NCBI GenBank assembly: GCA_021798235.1
Contig: JAJZMO010000349.1
Coordinates: 1-22,990, forward strand
DNA: 22,990 bases
From: Acidobacteriota bacterium
GTDB taxonomy: Bacteria; Acidobacteriota; Terriglobia; Terriglobales; Acidobacteriaceae
Reading direction: 5' to 3'
The notes under the pieces were generated by a model. The model saw only the letters and a program-made list of their open reading frames with translations, was not told where the DNA came from and did not search any database. The stretch's first letter is position 1. Each line of letters begins with the position of its first letter. Made by a program: the position numbers and the translations under genes. This document shows, in pieces, positions 15,246 to 22,935 of the stretch.

Positions 15246-18200
15246 TTGACAAGCAAACCAGTAACCCCACTTCTAGGAAGTATGCACCGTGCCGCGCGCA
15301 AGATTCTGCTCTGTGCAGGAATCTGCAGCGGCTTGATGGTCAGCGCGATCGCGCAGACCGTGACCGTTGGCGCCGGAAGTTATACAACCACGCTACCTGC
15401 GGGCGTCCATGTACCGCAGAGCCAAATTTATAACACAATGTCCGGGCCGATCATGACGCACAAGTTCTGGACGGCAAAGAACTGGTTTGCCACGAACTTG
15501 ACCAGCAGTGGCGGGCCGTACAACATGGTTCCGCACCCGCTGGCCGTGCAAACGACCCCGTCAGGGTTGATGCTGGGCTTTGATGCAACGATCACGCAAT
15601 ATGGCAGCCCGGCGACAGCTTTTTATCAATCCGATGAAGACGATCTGACTTTGGGCGTGGCTGGCCTGAATGCCACCAGCGTCCCCGTAAGCGGAGCCAC
15701 GGATTGGACGGTGGACTTTAACTTTGGCCCGATCACTACGCGCGTGGGCCGCGGCATGCCGTTCGTATACGCCTTTACCAACGGATCAAATCCGACGGTA
15801 ACGTTTTCCGGACAGCCAACGGTCTTTGCCAACAATGGCAACATACTCGGCGTAAGCATTGCCAACAACAATTATGGGCTATTTTGCCCCACTGGTGGCA
15901 CCTGGAGCGGCGTGGGCGGAACGGTGCTGACGTGTAACTTGCCCAGCGGCCATAATTACTTTTCTCTGGCGTTGTTGCCCAACCAGGCCGCATTGAGCAC
16001 CTATGCACAATACGCATTCTCCTTCCCCACCAACACACAGGTGAGCTGGAATTACAACCAGAGCAGCAGCCAGGTAACGACGACCTACACCGTAACCACC
16101 CAGGCCGAGGAAGGCACGCAGACAGGCACTTTGATGGCTCTATACCCGCATCAATATGTCTCGCTACAGGGAACCATCAACACCAGCTACACCTACCCCA
16201 GCCCGGTGGGAACCTTGGAAGTGGAAGAGGGCACGTCGTTTACAACGGTCAACACCTATCCCGGTGTAATTCCGTTTTTGCCGCCTACGGGCAACTACGA
16301 CACCGCCACCATGCAAAGCGATCTGAATAGCGTGGCCACGGAGACCAACCAATACAACATCACAGGCACGGACACGTATGACGTGGGCAAAGACTTGGCC
16401 CGCATTGCACATCTTCTTCCCATTGCCAGCGCAGTTGGAGATACGGCAGATTTCAACAGCCTGGAGACCAGCTTGGAAGGCGAGCTGCAGAATTGGTACA
16501 ACGGCCCGGCCAATAACCAGACCACGAACGTCTTTTATTACGACAAAACCTGGGGAACGCTGATCGGTTACCCCTCTGCCTACGGAAGCGCCTCGACGCT
16601 CAACGACCATCACTTCCACTACGGCTACTGGATTCATGCGTCGGCAATCCTGGGACTCTTCAACCCCTCTTGGATCCAAACCAGCAGCTGGGGCGGCATG
16701 GTGAACATGCTGGCGCGCGACATCGCCACCCCGGTACGCAATGACACCATGTTCCCGTTTCTGCGTCACTTTGACGTCTATGCCGGGCACTCATGGGCAT
16801 CCGGGCAGGCTCCGTTTGGCGATGGCGTCAATGAAGAGTCCAGCTCGGAGGCCGTCAATGCGTGGACGGGCTTGATTCTGTATGCAACGGAGACGGGCAA
16901 CACGCAACTGCGCGATGCCGCCATCTGGATGTATACGCTGGAAACCAATTCCGTATTTGATTACTGGTTCAATGACGGCCCCATTGCGACCTTCCCCTCC
17001 GGATTCCCGCGTGTTGCCATTGCCAACATCTTTGACGACAAGGGCGATACCGGCACATGGTTCAGCGGACAGATCGAAATGGAACATGGCATTGAATTTC
17101 TGCCATTCCATGGCGGCTCCCTGTACTTGGGGCGCGACCCAGCCTATGTGCAAAAGAATTTGGCCGAGGTAACCAGCTTCGATGCCAACGCATTTTCCCC
17201 CAGCAGCACCAACTGGCCGGACTTGATGGAAGAGTATGAAGCCTTCTATGACCCCACCACGGCCATTTCTCAATGGACCAACACCAGCTTTGTTTTCGAC
17301 GGAGAGAGCAAGGCGCACCAGTACTACTGGCTGCAGAACTTGCAAACATTAGGGCAGGTGGATGAGAGCGTAACAGCGGATACCCCGCTCTATGCCGTGT
17401 TCAACAACAATGGATCGTTGACCCACGTTGCCTACAACACGACCACATCCAGCGCAACGGTAACCTTCTCGGATGGGACCGTCTTCAGTGTTCCAGCGGG
17501 AACACTGATGTCAGAAAAAGGAACGCTAACGACCGGCCCGGGAACCACCAGTGGGACCAGTGGCAGCGGCGGTGGCGGCAGCACCGAAGCTCCATTCGGC
17601 GGCACGCCTGCGACGATTGCGGGCACGGTGATGGCCGAAAACTACGACACGGGTGGCCAAGGGGTTGCCTACAACGTAGCCTCAATCAACGGGTCGGATA
17701 ATGCCTATCGCTCCGATGGCGTCGATCTGGAATTGTCCTCAGCTCCTGCAACCGGCAACGATATTGGCTGGACGGCTGCTGGACAGTGGTTCCGGTATAC
17801 GGTCAACGTGTCCACGGCAGGAACCTACACGGTCTCCTTCTTGGTTGCTGGCGGCGGCGGAGCTGCAGTGGCCGATGCCTTCCATCTCTCCAACGCGGCG
17901 GGAACGAATCTGACGGGAGCCGTCGCCGTCCCCAACACGGGCGGCTGGCAAGCCTGGACGACGGTGACGGCGACCGTCACATTGCCCGCAGGCGTACAGA
18001 CGCTGACGCTGAATCAGGATGCTGGCGGCTGGAACATCAACTCGATGACCTTTGCGGCAGTGGCACCAAACTGCAGCTCCGCACCGAGCGCACCGACAGG
18101 ACTTGCCGCCTCTGGTACCAGCAGCAGCGGAACGAGCCTAACTTGGACGGCCGACACGGCTCCATCCAACTGCTCGATCAGCAGCTACACGGTGCTTGAG

Positions 18201-19826
18201 AATGGCAGCTCGGTGGGAACGGCAACGGGGACTTCGTTTGCCGTAACTGGACTCTCGGCTTCCACCACCTACAGCTTTACCGTGGAAGCAACCGATGCCG
18301 CTGGCACCTCGCCCGCGAGTTCGGTTCTGACCGTAACCACGCCTGCGGCTAGCAGCACCGAGGCTCCGTATGGCGGCACGCCTGCTGCGATTGCGGGCAC
18401 GGTGATGGCGGAGAACTACGACACGGGAGGCCAGGGAGTTGCCTACAACGTGACCTCGATCAACGGGTCGGATAATGCCTATCGCTCCGATGGCGTCGAT
18501 CTGGAATTGTCCTCAGCTCCTGCAACCGGCAACGATATTGGCTGGACGGCTGCCGGACAGTGGTTCCGGTACACCGTCAACGTCGCCACGTCTGGGACGT
18601 ACACGGTCACCTTCCTGGTCTCCGATGGCAGCGGGGCTGCAGTTGCCGATGCCTTCCATCTCTCCAACGCGGCGGGGACCAACCTGAGCGGCGCCGTCGC
18701 CGTTCCCAACACGGGCGGCTGGCAAGCCTGGACAACCGTGACGGCGACCGTCACATTGCCCGCAGGGGTGCAGACGCTGACACTCAATCAGGATGCAGCA
18801 GGCTGGAACATCAACTCCATGGCCTTTGCGTTGAATAGCGGCAGCAGCGCCTACAACGTAAATGGCATCTACACCGACGGCACTTCGTTCACGACCGGCG
18901 GATTGGACAACGACGGCTACGCCTACTCTTCCAGCCAGCTGGGCACGACGCTCTCCTGGAGTGGTTCCACCTTCACCTTCGGCACGCCGAACGTGCCGGA
19001 TGTCTACAGCAGTGAGACGATCCCGCTAACTTCGGGTCAGTACAGCACGTTGCAGTTGCTGGCGACGGGCGTCAACGGTGACCAGGCTTCGCAGACGTTC
19101 ACCGTCACATACACCGACGGCACGACTACGACGATTACCCAGAGCCTGAGCGACTGGTTCACCCCGCAAAGCTACACGGGCGAATCGATCGTGAAGACGA
19201 TGACCTATCGCGATACGAGTGCGGGCACGACGAGTGCCGGATCTCCCAATCTCTACGGGTACTCGTTCTCGATCAACAGTGCAAAGACCGTGCAGAGCCT
19301 CACATTGCCCAACAACAGGAATGTGGTTGTACTGGCCTACGCACTGGTGGCACCGGCGTCCAGTACGACCTCTGGATCGACGTCCATCAGCGCCGGCGGG
19401 CCTGCTTCTGGCTCCTTCGTCGCCGACACGGATTACAGCGGCGGGACGACGGCTTCCACCACGGCAACCATCGACACATCGTTGATCTCCGCACCGGTAC
19501 CGCCGCAATCCGTCTTCCAGAATGAACGGCAGGGAGTGGTCACGTACACACTTCCCGGGTTCACGCCGGGGGCAGCAGTGGCTCTGAATCTGTACTTTGC
19601 CGAAATCAACAATACAGCGGCAGGGCAACGGCAGTTCAACGTCATCATCAACGGCAACACGGTATTGACGAATTTTGATATTTTCGCCAATACCGGAGCT
19701 GCAAACAAGGCCATCCAACAGAACTTCTCTGCGACGGCCAACAGCAGTGGTCAGGTGATCATCCAGCTTACGACCGGTAGCGCAGGGCAGCCGCAAATCT
19801 GCGGCATCACTGCCACCGGAGCGTAG
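15246..19826 (+). CDS. Secreted multimodular GH81 endo-beta-1,3-glucanase
   Basis: A 1526-residue exported enzyme that should hydrolyse beta-1,3-glucans such as laminarin, curdlan or fungal wall glucan. A signal peptide ('KILLCAGICSGLMVSAIAQ') precedes a GH81 catalytic region to about residue 765, with hallmarks DHHFHYGYW (D454) and EESSSEAVNAWTG (E530, E531, E535), the expected acid/base sites by family resemblance. After a Gly/Ser linker come CBM6 (779-938), FN3 (943-1035), a second CBM6 (1037-1196), an unclassified beta-rich module (about 1199-1372) and a malectin-like module (about 1379-1526, 'LNLYFAEINN', 'RQFNVIINGNTVLTNFDIF'). The start is a TTG eight bases after GAAGGG. ATG at 15282, after AGGA, would give a shorter, more ordinary signal peptide and is a real alternative. 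Strong terminator downstream. Confidence 0.92.
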   Translation: MTSKPVTPLLGSMHRAARKILLCAGICSGLMVSAIAQTVTVGAGSYTTTLPAGVHVPQSQIYNTMSGPIMTHKFWTAKNWFATNLTSSGGPYNMVPHPLAVQTTPSGLMLGFDATITQYGSPATAFYQSDEDDLTLGVAGLNATSVPVSGATDWTVDFNFGPITTRVGRGMPFVYAFTNGSNPTVTFSGQPTVFANNGNILGVSIANNNYGLFCPTGGTWSGVGGTVLTCNLPSGHNYFSLALLPNQAALSTYAQYAFSFPTNTQVSWNYNQSSSQVTTTYTVTTQAEEGTQTGTLMALYPHQYVSLQGTINTSYTYPSPVGTLEVEEGTSFTTVNTYPGVIPFLPPTGNYDTATMQSDLNSVATETNQYNITGTDTYDVGKDLARIAHLLPIASAVGDTADFNSLETSLEGELQNWYNGPANNQTTNVFYYDKTWGTLIGYPSAYGSASTLNDHHFHYGYWIHASAILGLFNPSWIQTSSWGGMVNMLARDIATPVRNDTMFPFLRHFDVYAGHSWASGQAPFGDGVNEESSSEAVNAWTGLILYATETGNTQLRDAAIWMYTLETNSVFDYWFNDGPIATFPSGFPRVAIANIFDDKGDTGTWFSGQIEMEHGIEFLPFHGGSLYLGRDPAYVQKNLAEVTSFDANAFSPSSTNWPDLMEEYEAFYDPTTAISQWTNTSFVFDGESKAHQYYWLQNLQTLGQVDESVTADTPLYAVFNNNGSLTHVAYNTTTSSATVTFSDGTVFSVPAGTLMSEKGTLTTGPGTTSGTSGSGGGGSTEAPFGGTPATIAGTVMAENYDTGGQGVAYNVASINGSDNAYRSDGVDLELSSAPATGNDIGWTAAGQWFRYTVNVSTAGTYTVSFLVAGGGGAAVADAFHLSNAAGTNLTGAVAVPNTGGWQAWTTVTATVTLPAGVQTLTLNQDAGGWNINSMTFAAVAPNCSSAPSAPTGLAASGTSSSGTSLTWTADTAPSNCSISSYTVLENGSSVGTATGTSFAVTGLSASTTYSFTVEATDAAGTSPASSVLTVTTPAASSTEAPYGGTPAAIAGTVMAENYDTGGQGVAYNVTSINGSDNAYRSDGVDLELSSAPATGNDIGWTAAGQWFRYTVNVATSGTYTVTFLVSDGSGAAVADAFHLSNAAGTNLSGAVAVPNTGGWQAWTTVTATVTLPAGVQTLTLNQDAAGWNINSMAFALNSGSSAYNVNGIYTDGTSFTTGGLDNDGYAYSSSQLGTTLSWSGSTFTFGTPNVPDVYSSETIPLTSGQYSTLQLLATGVNGDQASQTFTVTYTDGTTTTITQSLSDWFTPQSYTGESIVKTMTYRDTSAGTTSAGSPNLYGYSFSINSAKTVQSLTLPNNRNVVVLAYALVAPASSTTSGSTSISAGGPASGSFVADTDYSGGTTASTTATIDTSLISAPVPPQSVFQNERQGVVTYTLPGFTPGAAVALNLYFAEINNTAAGQRQFNVIINGNTVLTNFDIFANTGAANKAIQQNFSATANSSGQVIIQLTTGSAGQPQICGITATGA
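17581..18056 (+). repeat. CBM6-encoding direct repeat, copy 1
   Basis: This 476-nt segment encodes the first CBM6 module. It recurs at an offset of exactly 774 bases (258 codons). The proteins differ at only about 12 of 158 positions by eye. Bases 17685-17779 (95 nt) are identical in both copies, including third codon positions. Confidence 0.9.
18355..18830 (+). repeat. CBM6-encoding direct repeat, copy 2
   Basis: Second copy of the CBM6 segment, after the FN3 module. Bases 18459-18553 match copy 1 without a mismatch. The rest shows scattered synonymous and conservative changes, so the copies are diverging from a recent duplication or are being homogenised by gene conversion. Confidence 0.9.
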
Positions 19827-19842
19827 GCCGCAAGGAAGCACA

Positions 19843-19903
19843 GGGCCAGGGCACAGGTCTGCATCCACAAGGTGCAGGCTTGGCTCTGGCCCCATTTTTT
19901 TTT
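19843..19903 (+). terminator. Intrinsic terminator after the GH81 gene
   Basis: The outer stem GGGCCAGGGC (19843-19852) pairs with GCTCTGGCCC (19883-19892), with one G-U pair. A nested CTGCATC/GGTGCAG hairpin sits in the loop. Nine T residues follow at 19895-19903. It starts 16 bases after the GH81 stop and separates that gene from the beta-helix gene. Confidence 0.88.
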
Positions 19904-20005
19904 GCGGAAACACCCGACAACTTGCCGACAAACTTCTCCATCGCTTGGTGCGGATTGCTGCATGTCTCCGCCTGAAGATTCCTGCAGAAAGCAGACGGCC
20001 ACGCT

Positions 20006-20011
20006 TACAAT
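20006..20011 (+). promoter_or_regulatory. Possible -10 box for the beta-helix gene
   Basis: TACAAT matches the -10 consensus at 5/6 and lies 48 bases before the start codon, after the upstream terminator. The -35 candidate at a 17-bp spacing (TGCAGA) is poor, so this is a weak call. Confidence 0.3.
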
Positions 20012-20059
20012 TCAGCTTTACAACTTCTCGCCAGACGCGGGCAATACCCAAGGAGACCC

Positions 20060-21829
20060 ATGCAGCCATACAACCGCAACTGTCAACAGAGGTTTCCATG
20101 GAGAATCAAGGCCTGCGGTGCAACGTTGCTGCTTCTTTGCTGCACGGCAACAGCTTTGCCCGCAGCCGCAAACGCAACGCCAGATTTTGGTCCGAATGTA
20201 CTGCTGATTCGTCCCGATCTTCCAGCGCAGGAGATGCAGCAAAAGATCGACCATATCTACGCGCTGCAACAACACAATGAATTTGGGGCCCAGCGAACGG
20301 CAATCCTATTTTTGCCGGGGACGTACCACGTAAATGTTCCCCTTGGGTACTACACCGAGGTGTTGGGTCTGGGAGCCTCTCCCGATGCCGTACAGATCAC
20401 CGGAGCGGTACACGCCGATGCCAGCCTGGACAACAACAATGCGACGACAACCTTCTGGAGAGCGGCTGCGGGACTTTCAGTGCAGCCAACGGGTGGGACA
20501 ATGCAATGGGCGGTTTCGCAAGGAGCACCCTTGCGCCGAATGCACATTCGCGGCGACCTGGTACTCAACCAACACAATGGCTGGGCCAGTGGCGGATGGA
20601 TGGCAGATGATCGAGTGGATGGCTCGGTGAACTCTGGAACGCAGCAGCAGTGGATTGCGCGCAATAGTGCTTGGAAGCAATGGAACGGATCGAACTGGAA
20701 CATGGTCTTTGTTGGGGATCTGCATGCTCCAAGGGGATCGTGGCCGAAGCCTGCGTACACAAGCGTTGCCACCACGCCGGTGGTTCGCGAAAAACCATTT
20801 TTGGAGATCAATGGTGCTGGGCAATATGAAGTCTGCGTGCCTGCACTGCGCCATAACAGCGCAGGCATCTCTTGGAAAGCAGGCACTACGCCGGGGCGCA
20901 GGATTCCATTGAGTCACTTTTATTTGGCGCAGGCTGGGCGCGATACGGCGGCAAGCATCAATGCACAGTTGGCACAGGGCAAAGACCTGCTATTCACGCC
21001 GGGGATCTACAAGCTGACAGACGCGATCCACGTGGAACGCGCGGGCACGGTCGTGCTGGGTTTGGGATTCGCCACTTTGCAACCCATGCGCGGAGCGCCA
21101 GCCCTGACAACAGCGGATGTGGATGGCATTACCATCGCTGGCATTCTTGTCGATGCAGGCCCGCATCTTTCTCCCGTGCTGCTGCAAGTGGGGCCGGATG
21201 GAAGCAGTACGCGACACATCAACAATCCCATCGTGTTGCACGATGTATTTTTTCGTGTGGGCGGGGCCGGGGCTGCGCGAGCTGGGATCAACTTAAAAAT
21301 CAACAGCGCGGACACGATTGTTGATCACACATGGATTTGGCGCGCAGACCATGGCAGAGGAATCGGCTGGCAGAGCAATCCGAGTAAAAATGGCTTGGTG
21401 GTCCAGGGCAGCCATGTGACGATCTACGGATTATTCGTGGAGCACCATCAGCAATATCAAGTTCTTTGGAATGGCAATGCTGGGCGGACGTATTTCTATC
21501 AATCCGAAATCCCCTATGATCCTCCGAACCAAGCCGCGTATCGTAGCGCACCGAACACAAAGGGCTGGGCATCGTACAAAGTAGCCGACTCCGTCATTGA
21601 CCATGCTGCATGGGGACTGGGAATTTATAGTGTCTTTACGAATTCAGGAGTCGATTTGGGCGATGCCATCGAGACTCAAACCGGTGCCCATATCTGCATG
21701 CGGGACATGATCACGGTGGCATTGGGCAATCATGGAGGCATTGATCATGTTGTGGATGCCGTGGGCGGATCTACATCGATTCAGCCGCGGAGAAATCCCA
21801 CCGTGCAAAGCTATCCATGCAAGCGGTAA
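20060..21829 (+). CDS. Secreted pectate-lyase-like beta-helix protein, activity unknown
   Basis: A 589-residue exported protein. Basic residues and a hydrophobic stretch ('ACGATLLLLCCTATALPAAANA', read around 18-39) form the signal peptide. The rest shows repeated short beta strands with hydrophobic ladder residues ('ILFLPGTYHVNV', 'LLFTPGIYKLTDAIHV', 'GITIAGILVDAG', 'GLVVQGSHVTIYGLFVEH'), as in right-handed parallel beta-helices. Very similar proteins occur in actinobacteria, where, from memory, they are annotated 'coagulation factor 5/8 type' or, misleadingly, 'adenylyl cyclase'. No such extra domain is present here. Conserved acidic and aromatic runs ('TWIWRADHGRG', 'NGNAGRTYFYQSE', 'PYDPPNQAAY') could form an active site. 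I infer a polysaccharide-active enzyme (GH55-like fold), not proven. AGGAG lies five bases before the ATG. Confidence 0.75.
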   Translation: MQPYNRNCQQRFPWRIKACGATLLLLCCTATALPAAANATPDFGPNVLLIRPDLPAQEMQQKIDHIYALQQHNEFGAQRTAILFLPGTYHVNVPLGYYTEVLGLGASPDAVQITGAVHADASLDNNNATTTFWRAAAGLSVQPTGGTMQWAVSQGAPLRRMHIRGDLVLNQHNGWASGGWMADDRVDGSVNSGTQQQWIARNSAWKQWNGSNWNMVFVGDLHAPRGSWPKPAYTSVATTPVVREKPFLEINGAGQYEVCVPALRHNSAGISWKAGTTPGRRIPLSHFYLAQAGRDTAASINAQLAQGKDLLFTPGIYKLTDAIHVERAGTVVLGLGFATLQPMRGAPALTTADVDGITIAGILVDAGPHLSPVLLQVGPDGSSTRHINNPIVLHDVFFRVGGAGAARAGINLKINSADTIVDHTWIWRADHGRGIGWQSNPSKNGLVVQGSHVTIYGLFVEHHQQYQVLWNGNAGRTYFYQSEIPYDPPNQAAYRSAPNTKGWASYKVADSVIDHAAWGLGIYSVFTNSGVDLGDAIETQTGAHICMRDMITVALGNHGGIDHVVDAVGGSTSIQPRRNPTVQSYPCKR

Positions 21830-21832
21830 AAT

Positions 21833-21848
21833 GCAGCCCGACGGCTGC
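21833..21848 (+). promoter_or_regulatory. Short hairpin between beta-helix and VOC genes
   Basis: GCAGCC-CGAC-GGCTGC is a perfect 6-bp stem with a tetraloop. It lies four bases after the beta-helix stop and eight bases before the AAGGA ribosome site of the VOC gene. There is no T tract, so it is more likely an RNA-processing or stability element than a terminator. Confidence 0.3.
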
Positions 21849-21866
21849 CGCCGCCAAGGATGTGTG

Positions 21867-22775
21867 ATGAAAAAAAATCTGTGCCCCGCTTTGCTCCTCG
21901 CTTTGGGGTCCTTGCTGCACGCACAAAGCGTTCCTGTTGTCCGCCCGCAGATCACCGGCATCTCCCATGTGGGCCTAGTGGCGCAAAGTCTGCGCGCCGA
22001 TGAAAAATTTTACGATCAAATGCTCGGCTGGTCGGCAGCGCCTTCACTGGAATCCCCCGGCGGCCTGCGTTTTTACGGCACAGCAAAGCAGTGGGTGGAT
22101 GTTGCACCCGCAACCAGGCCTTCGGATCCGCCTTTCAACCACATCGCTTTTGCCACCACGAACGCCGAGCAGATGCGCCGCTACCTGGCCGCACACGGCG
22201 TTCCTGTGCCAGCGTCACTTACACATTGGAAGGATGGCAGCCTCAGTTTTCGCGTACACGACCCGGAAGGCAATCTGGTCGAGTTCCTCCAAGCTGGCAC
22301 GAAGCCAACGCACCTCGTCGCCAATCCCCGCTCCATCAGCTCGCGCATCATTCATGCGGGCTTTGTGGTGCATAGCGCGCCCGCAGAGGATGCCTTCTAT
22401 CGCAAGCTGCTCGGCTTTCGTCTGTACTGGACGGGCGGGATGCACGATGGCGTGACGGATTTCTTCTCACTCCAGGTGCCGAACGGCACCGATTGGATCG
22501 AGTACATGCTGCATGTGCCCGCCAACGCAAGCCATCAACAACTGGGAGTGTCCAACCACTTCTCCCTTGGGGTTGTCGACATGCAGGTCGTGGCCAAGAT
22601 GCTCGCCGCACGCGGTTGGAAGCCGAACGCTGGCTCGCGTGTGCAAATGGGCCGCGACGGAAAATATCAACTCAACATTTATGACCCGGATCAGGTGCGC
22701 ATTGAATACATGGAGTTTACCCCCAAGGAAAAGCCCTGCTGTGCTCCCTTTACCGGCCCCCACCCCCAGCCATAA
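21867..22775 (+). CDS. Secreted tandem VOC (glyoxalase-fold) protein
   Basis: A 302-residue protein. Residues 1-20 are a signal peptide ('MKKNLCPALLLALGSLLHAQ'). Two vicinal-oxygen-chelate units follow: about 28-145 ('ISHVGLVAQSL', 'FNHIAFATT', 'HDPEGNLVEFLQ') and about 160-290 ('IIHAGFVVHSA', 'FYRKLLGFRLYW', 'IYDPDQVRIEYMEF'). H34 and the Glu of 'VEF' are candidate metal ligands in the first unit. VOC proteins include glyoxalase I, ring-cleaving dioxygenases and resistance proteins; which of these applies cannot be told. Export is unusual for glyoxalase activity. ATG at 21867 is chosen because AAGGA lies six bases upstream and a signal peptide follows; the longer frame back to 21732 overlaps the previous gene. 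Confidence 0.8.
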   Translation: MKKNLCPALLLALGSLLHAQSVPVVRPQITGISHVGLVAQSLRADEKFYDQMLGWSAAPSLESPGGLRFYGTAKQWVDVAPATRPSDPPFNHIAFATTNAEQMRRYLAAHGVPVPASLTHWKDGSLSFRVHDPEGNLVEFLQAGTKPTHLVANPRSISSRIIHAGFVVHSAPAEDAFYRKLLGFRLYWTGGMHDGVTDFFSLQVPNGTDWIEYMLHVPANASHQQLGVSNHFSLGVVDMQVVAKMLAARGWKPNAGSRVQMGRDGKYQLNIYDPDQVRIEYMEFTPKEKPCCAPFTGPHPQP

Positions 22776-22789
22776 CACCATGGCCCTAC

Positions 22790-22832
22790 GTGCTCCCCGT
22801 ACCTCTGTGGATAAAAATGTGACGGGGAGCAC
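22790..22832 (+). terminator. 11-bp inverted repeat after the VOC gene, possible terminator
   Basis: GTGCTCCCCGT (22790-22800) and ACGGGGAGCAC (22822-22832) are perfect reverse complements around a 21-nt loop, 14 bases after the VOC stop. The following 'aaatttctt' is only weakly T-rich, so it may be an inefficient terminator or a control element for the next gene. The loop contains TGTGGATAA, the complement of the DnaA-box consensus. Confidence 0.45.
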
Positions 22833-22839
22833 AAATTTC

Positions 22840-22869
22840 TTGTAACTATTTTCCCGTTTCCAGTATCTT
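22840..22869 (+). promoter_or_regulatory. Possible promoter for the truncated small exported protein
   Basis: TTGTAA (22840-22845) and TATCTT (22864-22869) are 18 bp apart. The TGTAAC at the -35 could alternatively be an ECF-sigma type element. Transcription would begin about 60 bases before the ATG at 22936. Weak evidence. Confidence 0.3.
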
Positions 22870-22935
22870 GGTTCACTAGACGCCGATTGACCGCTTGCTT
22901 GCGGTACGGCCACTTCAATCAGGAGAACCAAACAA

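Noticed and set aside
19026..20099. 357-codon minus-strand frame opposite the GH81 end
   Set aside because: It crosses the strong terminator and the beta-helix start, and its Arg/Cys/Gly-rich peptide matches nothing.
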